The translations under genes were made by a program, and so were the position numbers. A DNA stretch of 64,000 nt from Aminithiophilus ramosus (lineage in GTDB: Bacteria > Synergistota > Synergistia > Synergistales > Aminithiophilaceae), in assembly GCF_018069705.1 (NCBI RefSeq), contig NZ_CP072943.1, positions 1,043,260-1,107,259 on the forward strand. The letters are read 5' to 3'. The notes under the pieces were generated by a model that had not been told where the DNA came from, ran no database searches, and saw nothing but the letters and a program-made list of their open reading frames with translations. Position 1 is the first letter of the stretch. Every line of letters begins with the position of its first letter. Shown here in pieces: positions 1 to 8,319 of the stretch.

Positions 1-336
1 GCCGTTGGCCAGGGCATAGCCCTGAATGGAGGCGATGACGGGCTTGGTCATGGAGGCCAGACGGTAGTTGTGGCGATCCATCAGGGCCAGGAAGGGACGC
101 ATCTCCCGGCGTTCCTGGGCCAAAAATTCCTTCAGGTCGATCCCCGTCGAGAAGTGCTTCCCCGCCCCCTCGACGACGACGACACGGACGTCGGAGGAGC
201 GCTCCATGGCCTCCAGCGCTTCGTCGAGCTCGAGAGCCAAGGCCCTGTTGAAGGTATTCATGGCCTCGGGACGGTTGAGGGTCACGAAACCGACGGCGCC
301 TTCGACGCGCCTTCTCACGCAAACGGCATCGCTCAC
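1..336 (-). CDS. Enoyl-CoA hydratase/isomerase family protein (N-terminal part)
   Basis: The reading frame runs from a GTG start at 336 off the left window edge, giving the first 112 residues. It has the crotonase-fold opening: a beta-strand with LNRPEAMNTF, then the oxyanion-hole segment HFSTGIDLKEF and the later KPVIASIQGYALANG. The family hydrates or isomerises acyl-CoA thioesters in the cytoplasm, but the specific substrate cannot be read from this fragment. No neighbour in an obvious beta-oxidation operon is visible, because the next gene (cstA) is separated by a terminator. Confidence 0.85.
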   Translation of the reverse strand, partial: MSDAVCVRRRVEGAVGFVTLNRPEAMNTFNRALALELDEALEAMERSSDVRVVVVEGAGKHFSTGIDLKEFLAQERREMRPFLALMDRHNYRLASMTKPVIASIQGYALANG

Positions 337-453
337 AAGAAAATCCCCTTTCGATGATTCCCTTCCAAGATTCCCTTCCAATTATGAGGAGAAATCCTCT
401 CTCCGGCGGGGAAAAGCCACCTCCATTTTAGCTCCCGAGAAAACGGACGTCAT

Positions 454-491
454 GGAAAAAGGGCAAGGGAGCCCTGAGCTCCCTTGCCCTT
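454..491 (-). terminator. Rho-independent terminator of cstA
   Basis: A 14-bp perfect stem (459-472 with 478-491) has a 5-nt loop. On the minus strand it is followed by a T run (456-460 on the plus strand as A). It lies 17 nt after the cstA stop codon. Confidence 0.85.
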
Positions 492-508
492 CGTGACAGT
501 AACAGGCC

Positions 509-2119
509 TTACCTGGGCTTGGCCGCCGTCAGGTCATCCGATTTCAAGGCGCTCCAAGCCTCTTTGACGAGCATGAAGGCCAGGACAAGAAGAACGACGG
601 CCATCCCCGAAAGCAGAGGGTTGTTCAGGTTGGCCTTGATGAGAAGGAAGAGGGCCGCGACCGTCGTGACGAGCATGAAGACCATGGGGATCATGACGAA
701 CTTGGCATCCTTCTTGAGACCTTTCGTGATCCAGACGCCGATGGCCAGAAGAGCCAGGGCCGCGACAAGCTGATTCGCCGCGCCGAAGACGGGCCAGATG
801 AGGGCCCAGGCCGGCTTGCCTCCCGTCTTGTAGAACAGGAGGACCATGGCCAGGGCGACGCCGACGATCGTGGCCGTGTAGCGGTCGAGCTTCATCCCCG
901 TCAGCTCCTGGAGCTGGTAGCGGGCCAGGCGCGTCGCCGTGTCGAGCGTGGTGAGGAGGAAGGAGTTGAGGGCCAGAAGGCCCATGGACGTTCCGATGGC
1001 GGGGCTGATGCCGATGAGACCGGCGAACTGGCCCAACCCCTCGGCGTAGGTGATGGTGGGGCCGCCCTTGGCGATGGAGCCCGAAATCATCACCGTACCG
1101 ATGGCGATGACGGCCACCAGTCCTTCGAGAAGCATGCCGCCGTAGCCGATGGGCCGGGCGTCGGTCTCGCGGCGGAGCTGCTTGGCCGTCGTTCCGCTGC
1201 CGACGAGGGAATGGAAGCCCGAGATGGCACCGCAGGCGACGACGACGAAGAGCATGGGCCAGATGAACTGGCCGTTGGCCGTCGTCAGTCCCTTGAAGGC
1301 GGGAAGGGTCACCTCGTAACGGCTGCCGAAGAGCATGCCGATCGTCCCGATGAAGACGGAGAAATAGAGCATGTAGGAGGCAAGGTAGTCGCGGGGCTGG
1401 AGGAGGAGCCAGACGGGGAGGATGGAGGCGGCGAAGATGTAGCCCACGAGCAGGAGTCGCCAGGTGTTGACGTCGAGGGTGAAGAAATCGCGGATCCACC
1501 CGGTTCCGGAGGCATAGAAGATGGCGCCGATGACGATGGGAACCATGACGGCGCTGCTCACCCAGAGGGAGACGTTCATGCGGTAGATGAGGACGCCGAA
1601 GACGAGGGCCATGGCGATGTAGAGCGTCGCCGAAAAGGCCACGGCGGGATCGGCGGCGAAGCTCTGGGCCGACAGTTCGAGGAAGACGGCGATGACGAGG
1701 ACGAGGGTCAGCCAGGAGAAGCAGAGGAAGATCGTCTTCCCCCTGTGGCCGATCCAGCGGTCGACGACCTCTCCGATGGAATAGCCCTTGTGGCGGATGG
1801 AGGCGACGATGGACCCCATGTCGTGGACGCCGCCGAAGAAGATGGATCCGACGAGGCACCAGAGATAGGCCGGGAGCCAGCCGAAAAGGGCCGCCGCCGT
1901 GATGGGACCCACGATGGGACCGGCCCCGGCGATGGAGGCGAAGTGGTGACCCAGAAGGACCTCCGGGTGGGCGGGAACATAATCCATGCCGTCGAAGTAG
2001 AGCTCGGCCGGCGTCTTGGCCTTGGCGTCCAGCTCGTAGACGCGGTTCTGGAATCTGCCGTAGACGACGTAGGCGACGGAGAAGAGGACGACGGCGATCA
2101 GGAACAAAGACATCAACAT
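509..2119 (-). CDS. cstA: Carbon starvation protein CstA family transporter
   Basis: This 536-residue polytopic inner-membrane protein carries CstA hallmarks: YFDGMDYVPAHPEVLLGHHFASIAGAGPIVGP near residues 42-75, HDMGSIVASIRHKG, and a second block with GATNQLVAAL-like GAANQLVAAL. It has about 15 hydrophobic segments. CstA/BtsT proteins take up peptides or pyruvate with protons when carbon is short. The length is at the short end of the family (E. coli about 700), typical of anaerobe homologues. The ATG at 2119 has a GGAGGTG ribosome site 8 nt upstream. It is transcribed with or just after the 2171-2632 gene and ends in a strong terminator. Confidence 0.93.
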   Translation of the reverse strand: MLMSLFLIAVVLFSVAYVVYGRFQNRVYELDAKAKTPAELYFDGMDYVPAHPEVLLGHHFASIAGAGPIVGPITAAALFGWLPAYLWCLVGSIFFGGVHDMGSIVASIRHKGYSIGEVVDRWIGHRGKTIFLCFSWLTLVLVIAVFLELSAQSFAADPAVAFSATLYIAMALVFGVLIYRMNVSLWVSSAVMVPIVIGAIFYASGTGWIRDFFTLDVNTWRLLLVGYIFAASILPVWLLLQPRDYLASYMLYFSVFIGTIGMLFGSRYEVTLPAFKGLTTANGQFIWPMLFVVVACGAISGFHSLVGSGTTAKQLRRETDARPIGYGGMLLEGLVAVIAIGTVMISGSIAKGGPTITYAEGLGQFAGLIGISPAIGTSMGLLALNSFLLTTLDTATRLARYQLQELTGMKLDRYTATIVGVALAMVLLFYKTGGKPAWALIWPVFGAANQLVAALALLAIGVWITKGLKKDAKFVMIPMVFMLVTTVAALFLLIKANLNNPLLSGMAVVLLVLAFMLVKEAWSALKSDDLTAAKPR

Positions 2120-2170
2120 CGGGATAACACCTCCGTTATCGAGATTGACGTGCCTTCCAATGTCCTGGAT

Positions 2171-2632
2171 TCAGCTTCGAGAAAGGGGATCACCTTCCCC
2201 TTCCTCGGCCCGGCGACGGCGGACACATAGAGCAACCTCATCGACGAACCGTGCGAGATCGCGAAACTTACGGTGAGGCTTTTCGCCCGGTCGGTAACGC
2301 TGTACATCGACCCACCCTCGAAGGCCGAAGAGGAAAGCCCGCGACCGCCGAGGGACGGTGACCTCGTCGAGAAGAAGGAAGCGGTGAGAGATGACGTCCG
2401 GAGCGGAAGGCCATCGGGAGAGAAGGCAATCTTCGTCTGTTTTTCCCCTGTGACTCCAGACGAGATAGTCCTCGGCGAAATAGCGGGCCACCTCGCCGAG
2501 AAAGCCTCCTTTTCTGAAGATCATGTGGCGATGGACGCCGACCATACCCTGCCACTCCCAGGGCTCAAAACCGATCTCGGCCCAAAGTCCGGGGTCGAGA
2601 GAGGCCAACAAGCTTCTCACTCCGTTACGCAT
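2171..2632 (-). CDS. Conserved hypothetical protein, 153 aa
   Basis: The frame starts at ATG 2632 behind AAGGAGG and lies 51 nt upstream of cstA on the same strand, so it may be co-transcribed. The protein is soluble, rich in Trp/Arg, with no signal peptide or membrane span. It contains the segment GFEPWEWQGMVGVHRHM and an Arg-rich C-terminus. I do not recognise the family. A plausible promoter (TTGCGG, 16 nt, TAAATA) lies just upstream on the minus strand. Confidence 0.6.
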   Translation of the reverse strand: MRNGVRSLLASLDPGLWAEIGFEPWEWQGMVGVHRHMIFRKGGFLGEVARYFAEDYLVWSHRGKTDEDCLLSRWPSAPDVISHRFLLLDEVTVPRRSRAFLFGLRGWVDVQRYRPGEKPHRKFRDLARFVDEVALCVRRRRAEEGEGDPLSRS

Positions 2633-2756
2633 CGGTGACCTCCTTATTATTTAGCATTTTACTACGATTCCGCAAGAGAGGAAATGCCCCTCAGGTCAAA
2701 AAAGGGACACTATTTGACGAAAAAGGATCGCCCTCTTCCGGCCGGCCCCCTTCAGG

Positions 2757-3659
2757 TCAGGTGAGAAGAGAACGCCGATCCAGAAGCCAATCGACGAGAA
2801 GAGTGAGGGCGGCGCTCCGGGGCCCTCGGCGATGGATGAGGCAAAACCAGCGGTGGGGACGGAAAGGCGTATCGATCAGGGCCAGATCTCCCGAACGGAG
2901 CTCCCTCGAGAGGGCGAAGCGGGAAAGACAACTGACGCCCAGCCCCGCTTCGACAGCCCGCTTGATCGCTTCCGTATGGCCGATGTGGAGGATCCGGTCC
3001 GGGAAAAAATCCTCTTCTGCGAAGGCCTTCAGGAGCGTGCTAAGCGTCCCCGCCCCCTCTTCCCGAAAGATCCAGGTCTCCCCGGCAAGACGGGAGAGGG
3101 GCACGGATCTGGCAGTCACGAGAGGGTGACGAGGCGAGGCACAGAGAAGGAGCTCATCGCGAAGCCACTTCTCCGTCACGAGTCCCTGATCGGCGCAGTC
3201 GCCTTCGACCAGTCCCAGATCCGCCTCTCCTTTGCGAACCTCTTCGGCGATCTCCTCCGTGTTGCCGACATCAAGAGAAAGAGAGAGCCCCCGGTGTGCC
3301 TCCAGGAAGGCCTTCATGCAAGACGGGAACAGGTAGTTGGCGATCGTCGTGCTGCAGGCGACGACGAGGTCGCCCGAGAGGCCGCCCTCCCCTCCCGCCC
3401 TGTCGGAAAAGTCACGGAAGGCAAGAAGAACGGCCTCGGCCGAAGGCAGAAGGGAACGGCCCCGGTCGTTGAGGCACAGACCGCGGCCGACGCGGTGGAA
3501 GAGCGGCCCTCCGAGAAGGCGTTCCAGCTCGCCGAGGGACATGCTGGCCGCCGATTGGGAAAGACCCAGCCGGACGGCGGCCGCCGTCAGATTACCTCCT
3601 CGGGCGACGTGGACGAAGACTTCGATCTGGCGCAGGGTCACGGAACGATTCATCGACAT
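2757..3659 (-). CDS. LysR-family transcriptional regulator
   Basis: This 300-residue protein has the LysR layout. The N-terminal winged HTH (residues about 6-65) includes LRQIEVFVHVARGGNLTAAA and LSQSAASMSLGELERLLGGPLFHR. A periplasmic-binding-like effector domain runs from about residue 90. It is divergent from the YeiH-type exporter at 3758 and is the likely regulator of that gene, the usual arrangement for this pair. No Shine-Dalgarno precedes the ATG at 3659 (or the alternative ATG at 3653), and the start codon lies inside a perfect inverted repeat, suggesting autorepression. Confidence 0.9.
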   Translation of the reverse strand: MSMNRSVTLRQIEVFVHVARGGNLTAAAVRLGLSQSAASMSLGELERLLGGPLFHRVGRGLCLNDRGRSLLPSAEAVLLAFRDFSDRAGGEGGLSGDLVVACSTTIANYLFPSCMKAFLEAHRGLSLSLDVGNTEEIAEEVRKGEADLGLVEGDCADQGLVTEKWLRDELLLCASPRHPLVTARSVPLSRLAGETWIFREEGAGTLSTLLKAFAEEDFFPDRILHIGHTEAIKRAVEAGLGVSCLSRFALSRELRSGDLALIDTPFRPHRWFCLIHRRGPRSAALTLLVDWLLDRRSLLT

Positions 3660-3671
3660 AGTCGATGAATC
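3647..3671. promoter_or_regulatory. Inverted-repeat operator over the lysR start codon
   Basis: A perfect 10-bp inverted repeat (GATTCATCGA, 5-nt spacer, TCGATGAATC) overlaps the LysR ATG at 3657-3659. The dyad matches the expected LysR-type binding site in a divergent promoter region. Binding by LysR is inferred. Confidence 0.6.
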
Positions 3672-3687
3672 GTATCATATCCATTGA

Positions 3688-3717
3688 TTGGACTCAACGA
3701 AGGGTGCGCCCTATAGT
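3688..3717 (+). promoter_or_regulatory. Probable sigma-70 promoter of the yeiH-like gene
   Basis: TTGGAC (3688-3693), an 18-nt spacer, then TATAGT (3712-3717) lie 40 nt before the exporter start codon. Confidence 0.5.
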
Positions 3718-3757
3718 CTGTCCCGAAGACCCTACGGGGACTCGAAAGGGGAAGATC

Positions 3758-4705
3758 ATGAAGAAGATCCTGAACCACCCTCTCTTCCGCCCGACGGCAG
3801 CCGCCGCGACGGCCCTCCTCACCGCCTCACCCGCCCTGGGACTCGGCCTCGGGGCCGCCCTGGGCCTGACGGCAGGCAACGCTCCGGGGAAGGCCACATC
3901 CAAATTGGGCAAAAACCTCCTCCAGCTTTCCGTCATCTTCCTGGGCTTCGGCCTCCCCCTCGGGACGGTCCTTCACGTGGGTTTCTCCTCCTTGGGACTC
4001 ACCCTCGTCAGCATCAGCGCCACCCTTCTGGCGGGAATCCTTCTGGGAAAACTCTTTGCCGTGGAGAAGAATCTCTCCTTCCTGCTCAGCGGCGGAACGG
4101 CCATCTGCGGCGGAAGCGCCATCGCCGCCATGGCTCCCGCCATCGGCGCCTCGTCAGCCCACACCGCCGTGGCTATGGCCGTCGTCTTCCTCCTCAACGG
4201 CGTCGCCCTCGTCCTCTTCCCCCCGCTGGGACATCTGGCCCATCTGACGCAGCAGCAGTTCGGCCTCTGGGCCGCCCTTGCCATTCACGACACGAGCAGC
4301 GTCGTCGGAGCCGGAGCGGCCTACGGCATGGAGGCCTTCGCCCTGGCCACCACGGTCAAACTGACGCGTGCCCTCTGGATTCTTCCCCTCTCCTTCGCCG
4401 CCTCCCGCCTCTGTAGAGGCAGAAGCGGAGCCGCCTTTCCCTGGTTTCTGCTGGGTTTTCTCCTCGCCTCGTTGACGCGGAGCCTCGCCCCGGGTCTGAC
4501 GCCCCTCTGGGGAGCCCTGGCCCTGACGGGCAAAAGGCTCATGGTCGCCACTCTCTTTCTCGTCGGAGCGGCCCTGACGAGGAAGGACCTCGGCGACGTC
4601 GGCGGCCGTCCTCTGTTGGAGGCCCTCGCCCTTTGGGTCCTCGTCAGCGTCGCCTCCCTGGCGGCCATCAAGTTCGGCGGCCTCCACATCGATCTCGCCC
4701 TTTGA
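3758..4705 (+). CDS. YeiH/UPF0324-family membrane exporter
   Basis: This 315-residue protein has about ten hydrophobic helices and family motifs GKNLLQLSVIFLGFGLPL, LLSGGTAICGGSAIAA (about residues 109-124) and AIHDTSSVVGAG (about 176-187). The family is annotated as putative sulfate exporters of the inner membrane. I chose ATG 3758, which has AGGGGAAG upstream, over an upstream in-frame ATG at 3665 that would overlap the promoter and operator. It is divergently paired with the LysR gene. Confidence 0.88.
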   Translation: MKKILNHPLFRPTAAAATALLTASPALGLGLGAALGLTAGNAPGKATSKLGKNLLQLSVIFLGFGLPLGTVLHVGFSSLGLTLVSISATLLAGILLGKLFAVEKNLSFLLSGGTAICGGSAIAAMAPAIGASSAHTAVAMAVVFLLNGVALVLFPPLGHLAHLTQQQFGLWAALAIHDTSSVVGAGAAYGMEAFALATTVKLTRALWILPLSFAASRLCRGRSGAAFPWFLLGFLLASLTRSLAPGLTPLWGALALTGKRLMVATLFLVGAALTRKDLGDVGGRPLLEALALWVLVSVASLAAIKFGGLHIDLAL

Positions 4706-4783
4706 CGCTTCCCCGAGGGACGTCGCCTTTGTGCAAAAGCCTTCCCCCAAAAGACTCTGCGCGAAGTTGCGGCATGAAGAGCC

Positions 4784-4812
4784 TTGTCAAGGGCGACGCC
4801 GTCCCCTATAAT
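4784..4812 (+). promoter_or_regulatory. Promoter of tRNA-Val
   Basis: TTGTCA (4784-4789), 17 nt, TATAAT (4807-4812) is a near-consensus sigma-70 promoter, with initiation expected a few nt before the tRNA 5' end at 4824. Confidence 0.85.
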
Positions 4813-4823
4813 GGCTCCTGTTC

Positions 4824-4898
<75 letters not shown>

Positions 4899-4927
4899 AC
4901 TCACCAAATCAGGCGGATTCACGCCAG

Positions 4928-4966
4928 GCCACAAACCCCGATGAATACGGGGTTTGTGGCTTTTTA
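4928..4966 (+). terminator. Prophage-borne terminator after tRNA-Val
   Basis: A 13-bp perfect stem (4928-4940 with 4948-4960) with a 7-nt loop is followed by TTTTT. It lies 30 nt downstream of the tRNA and replaces the native tRNA terminator, which is now at 54981-55014. Confidence 0.88.
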
Positions 4967-5073
4967 TATGGTCGAGCCACGTTGCATCAAACCGCATCAA
5001 GCCGGACCGATCCCGTATAATGGACCGTATAGCGACGGGCATCGTTATACGGACTGCCCGAGGAGGTGGCACG

Positions 5074-6222
5074 GTGGCCTTGACGGAGTTGATGGCGAAG
5101 CAGGCCAAACCCAAAGAAAAAACCTACTCTCTTTCGGATGGGAAGGGGCTCATTCTCGAGGTGCGCCCGAGCGGGAGAAAATACTGGATCGTTCGGTACT
5201 GGGTGGGAGGCAAGGAGAAAAGGAAATCTCTGGGACCCTACCCTGGCGTGTCCCTCCGGGCCGCCAGAGAAGCCAACTTCGAGCTGAGGAAGGACATCGC
5301 GGCCGGTGAGCTGCCGAACAGGACGGGCGAGCTTTTCAACGATGTCGTCGAAGAGTGGTTGGAGAAACGGGCAAAACCGAAGTTCTCCGACAGCTACCTT
5401 CGAACGGTCCTGATCCGATTGAATCGATACGTCCTGCCGGAGTTCGGGCACAGAAATCTCGGCGACATCACATCCGGGACGATCCTCGCCTTGTGTCGCC
5501 GCATCGAGGAACAGGGGCTGACTGACACGGCCCACCGCATCAAGCAACTCATGGGGCAGATCTTCCGCTACGGCATCGCCACCGATCGAATCGACACGGA
5601 CCCAACGTCCGCCCTCAGTGGAGCCCTGCAGCCTCACAAGAAGCGACATTATGCCACTATCGTCGACGCAAAGAGCGTCGGCGAGCTCATGCGGAATATC
5701 GAGGCCTATCCCCAGTTGCTTACGCGACTGGCCTTGCGGTTCTCTGCCCTCGTTTTCTGCCGGCCAGGGGAAATCCGTCAGGCCGAGTGGACAGAGATCG
5801 ACTGGCAGTCGGCAGAGTGGCGCATCCCAGCTGAGAAGATGAAAATGGACCGCCCCCACATCGTCCCCCTGGCGGAACAGGCCGTGGCGACCCTGAGGGA
5901 CGTCCACAGACACACCGCCAGCGGGAAGTGGGTTTTCCCCTCCGCTCGGCGCGACGGACGCCCCATGAGCGAGAATACCATTCGCGTCGCCCTTCGAACG
6001 ATGGGCTACGCGAATGATGACATGACTGCCCACGGGTTCCGCGGCATGGCCAGCACTCTTTTGAACGAGAACGGCTGGCCCGTCGACGTTATCGAACGCC
6101 AACTCGCCCATGTCGACAAGAATACCGTCCGCGCCGCCTATAACCATGCGGAGTACCTGCCTCAGCGCCGGGACATGATGCAGTGGTGGGCCGACTGGCT
6201 GGCCAGACAGACAAAGGAGTAG
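5074..6222 (+). CDS. int: P4-type tyrosine integrase (DUF4102 N-terminus)
   Basis: This site-specific recombinase of 382 residues catalyses integration and excision at tRNA-Val. The N-terminus has the arm-binding DUF4102 pattern KTYSLSDGKGLILEVRPSG and YWIVRYW. The catalytic domain shows Arg in RPGEIR (about residue 230), HGFR (about 320), the later His in LAHV and the Tyr in AAYNHAEY (about 355). GTG 5074 has AGGAGG 7 nt upstream. An in-frame ATG at 4954 lies inside the terminator and is rejected. A TATAAT at 5016-5021 may be its -10. The gene ends at a strong hairpin. Confidence 0.95.
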   Translation: MALTELMAKQAKPKEKTYSLSDGKGLILEVRPSGRKYWIVRYWVGGKEKRKSLGPYPGVSLRAAREANFELRKDIAAGELPNRTGELFNDVVEEWLEKRAKPKFSDSYLRTVLIRLNRYVLPEFGHRNLGDITSGTILALCRRIEEQGLTDTAHRIKQLMGQIFRYGIATDRIDTDPTSALSGALQPHKKRHYATIVDAKSVGELMRNIEAYPQLLTRLALRFSALVFCRPGEIRQAEWTEIDWQSAEWRIPAEKMKMDRPHIVPLAEQAVATLRDVHRHTASGKWVFPSARRDGRPMSENTIRVALRTMGYANDDMTAHGFRGMASTLLNENGWPVDVIERQLAHVDKNTVRAAYNHAEYLPQRRDMMQWWADWLARQTKE

Positions 6223-6229
6223 AAGACCA

Positions 6230-6257
6230 GGGGGGCCCCGAAGGGCCCCCCTCTTTC
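6230..6257 (+). terminator. Integrase terminator
   Basis: A GGGGGGCCC/GGGCCCCCC hairpin (6230-6238 with 6243-6251) is followed by TCTTTCTT. It separates the convergent integrase and holin genes. Confidence 0.8.
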
Positions 6258-6572
6258 TTACTTCGTCTTCCGCTCGAGCCAACGCAGCAGCGCCCCCTGG
6301 CCGTAGTCCAGGATCTGGCCGGCGCTGTAGCCGCTCATGGCCACGATCGCCGACGTCGTCCAAGGCGACAACCCCAAGCCTCGGCAGAAACAGGCCACGA
6401 CCACGCCGACGAATCCGGCCACGGTCATGCCGCTCAGGAACTCCCCCCACGAAAAGCGCTCGGCTCGGTGAAGCCGCAGGTATCTCACCACCGAGCCCGA
6501 CATGCCGATCAGCGCGGAGGGGAGGACGATCACCAGCAGTCTCCGCAGCGATTCCCAAACATCGTCGTTCAC
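6258..6572 (-). CDS. Putative phage holin
   Basis: This 104-residue protein has two or three hydrophobic helices (LLVIVLPSALIGM, FLSGMTVAGFVGVVVACFC, TTSAIVAMSGYSAGQIL) and a charged C-terminus WLERKTK. This is the size and shape of LydA-like/phage holin families that perforate the inner membrane to release endolysin. The GTG start at 6572 lies 8 nt after the endolysin stop, with GGAG upstream. It is the last gene of the late operon. Confidence 0.7.
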   Translation of the reverse strand: MNDDVWESLRRLLVIVLPSALIGMSGSVVRYLRLHRAERFSWGEFLSGMTVAGFVGVVVACFCRGLGLSPWTTSAIVAMSGYSAGQILDYGQGALLRWLERKTK

Positions 6573-6579
6573 GCACACA

Positions 6580-7176
6580 TCACTCCATCCCCGCCGCCTC
6601 GGCCAGATTGACGACGCGGTGGATCCAGCCCCGCAGAAACTTCCGCTGGCTGGGGTCCCGGTCGGCAATGGCGTCGTACAACTCCACCCGGTTCATCAGC
6701 ACGTCCAGCGTCAGGTACCGCAGGATCGCATGGGGCTCCAGGGCGGGGTTCGCCTTGGTGATCGCCGCGTCCTGGGCGATGACGGCCTTCAGGGCCGCCA
6801 GGGTTTTCGCCCCGAAGCCCCCGTCCACGGAAACCGAGTTCCCGGGAAGCAGGGCGTTCAGGGCCTCCTGGAGATGCTTCACCGCCGCCCCCACCCCGCA
6901 GTTCACCGCCGCGTCGAACAGGACCATGTCCAGAGGGGCGGGGAGCCGGTCGCCGCCGATGGGGTCCCAATAGAACCGCCTGTAGATGGCCGCCGCCTCC
7001 GCCCGGGTAAGGCGTTTCACGTCGCAGTGCCCGACGACCCCCGCCTTGTGGGCTCGGGCCAGCGTCCCCTCCGTGATGCCCAGGTTCGTCGCCCCTCCCC
7101 TGTCGTCGGGATCGTCGGAAAATCCCCCCTCGTAACCTAGGGTGACGGCGAGGATCTCGTCGAAGCGGGAGGTCAT
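6580..7176 (-). CDS. Endolysin, GH108 N-acetylmuramidase
   Basis: This 198-residue peptidoglycan hydrolase has the GH108 signature near the N-terminus (LGYEGGFSDDPDDRGGATNLGIT), with the catalytic Glu at about residue 16, and a C-terminal peptidoglycan-binding-3-like part (VDGGFGAKTLAAL). It lacks a signal peptide and so depends on the downstream holin. The ATG at 7176 overlaps the previous gene by ATGA, showing translational coupling. Confidence 0.92.
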   Translation of the reverse strand: MTSRFDEILAVTLGYEGGFSDDPDDRGGATNLGITEGTLARAHKAGVVGHCDVKRLTRAEAAAIYRRFYWDPIGGDRLPAPLDMVLFDAAVNCGVGAAVKHLQEALNALLPGNSVSVDGGFGAKTLAALKAVIAQDAAITKANPALEPHAILRYLTLDVLMNRVELYDAIADRDPSQRKFLRGWIHRVVNLAEAAGME

Positions 7177-7625
7177 CCTCTCGCTCCCTTCTTCTCCCAC
7201 GGCAGCGGGCCCGCGATGTCCAGCACGTCCCGTCCCCGGACGACGAGGGCCTCCACTTTGGCCAGCCCCCAATCGTGGCCGAGCGCCCCGTTGAGCTTCC
7301 TCACGACATACTCGACCAGCGCCCCGAGCAGCGGCCCGTCGAAGGGCTCCAGGAACCAGGGCAAGACGAGGAGGCTGTCGAGATAGCCGACGACGGCCGT
7401 CCGCTTGTCCTCGGACGTGAGGTCCGTCAGGCCGCTTCTGATCTGCGACGTCGCCAATTCGGCGAAGATGACGATCCTGCCGACGAGGTCCCTCAGCTTC
7501 GAGACGTTCGCCTTGATCTTCCCGAGGCTGTTCCACTCCGAAATCTCGTCCATCTGACTTTTGAGGTATCTGGCATCGGCCACCAGCGTTTCGAGAGACG
7601 TTCTGATCTTATCGACGTTCGACAT
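7173..7625 (-). CDS. Phage protein of unknown function in lysis module
   Basis: This soluble-looking 150-residue protein starts MSNVDKIRTSLETLV with a heptad-like N-terminal helix (about residues 5-55) and a mid hydrophobic patch LDSLLVLPWFLEPF. It sits directly upstream of, and overlaps, the endolysin by 4 nt, so a lysis or virion-assembly role is possible. I do not recognise the family. Confidence 0.55.
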   Translation of the reverse strand: MSNVDKIRTSLETLVADARYLKSQMDEISEWNSLGKIKANVSKLRDLVGRIVIFAELATSQIRSGLTDLTSEDKRTAVVGYLDSLLVLPWFLEPFDGPLLGALVEYVVRKLNGALGHDWGLAKVEALVVRGRDVLDIAGPLPWEKKGARG

Positions 7626-7651
7626 GTGCGCTTCCCTCCTCACACGAAAAG

Positions 7652-7688
7652 GGAAGCGGGGGAACCGTCGCGCCGTCCCCCCGCTTCC
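7652..7688 (-). terminator. Terminator-like hairpin between tail and lysis genes
   Basis: GGAAGCGGGGG (7652-7662) pairs with the CCCCCGCTTCC part of 7677-7688 and is followed on the minus strand by CCTTTTCG. It could tune lysis gene expression relative to tail genes. Confidence 0.55.
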
Positions 7689-7772
7689 TCTGCGCCTTGC
7701 GGCGCTTCCCCCGCCGCCTCGTTCACGTCCGGTTTCCTGGTTTCCCCGTCCGAGCGGACTACGGACCTCGTC

Positions 7773-8312
7773 TCACCATTGGATCGCCTCGATCTCCGCG
7801 GCCGTTTCCGCCGCCAGAACCTCCTTCCTCAGAGCCCATTTCCTCTGAAGCATCCGGGCGTAATACTCTTTCTGATCTCCCTGGATCCGGACGTATTCCT
7901 CCCTGGAAACGACATGGGGGCGGTTTCCTATGTCCCAGACCTCGACGTCCGTCACATCCGCCCCTAAGACCGCCACTCCTTCGAGCCAGATCTGCTGGTC
8001 CAGGATGTCGAAATCCACATTGAAACCGAGACCGGTCGGCATGCCTGTCTCGGTAATTTCACGACTCCAGGCCTCGGAGAGCTCCGCCCTCTTCCTCTCA
8101 ACGAGCTCGTTCAGCGGAAGAGGCGGAAGCTCGCAGGAAACGACGTCCCCCTCGGGACTGATCCGGCGCCGTCCCGGGTTCTCCAGACACTCCCGCCATT
8201 GCTCCGCAGCGATCTCCACCGCCGGAAACGGGATGTCGTCGCCATGGATGTCGCGGCTATAAAACCCTAAAATTTCCCCCGTGTTCTCGTCGTAATGGGC
8301 GAGCAAAGCCAT
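7773..8312 (-). CDS. DUF4376-like tail fibre accessory protein
   Basis: This 179-residue protein has an N-terminal segment describing a small beta domain (LAHYDENTGEILGFYS) and a C-terminal part ending EYYARMLQRKWALRKEVLAAETAAEIEAIQW. That tail resembles the DUF4376/tail-fibre-assembly proteins that follow receptor-binding proteins in many phages. It lies 7 nt after the fibre gene. The role as a chaperone or fibre-tip component is inferred from position. Confidence 0.65.
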   Translation of the reverse strand: MALLAHYDENTGEILGFYSRDIHGDDIPFPAVEIAAEQWRECLENPGRRRISPEGDVVSCELPPLPLNELVERKRAELSEAWSREITETGMPTGLGFNVDFDILDQQIWLEGVAVLGADVTDVEVWDIGNRPHVVSREEYVRIQGDQKEYYARMLQRKWALRKEVLAAETAAEIEAIQW

Positions 8313-8319
8313 TCCCTCC

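Noticed and set aside
4954-5073. Upstream ATG start for the integrase
   Set aside because: It lies inside a strong terminator stem, while GTG 5074 has an ideal ribosome site and gives the usual family N-terminus.
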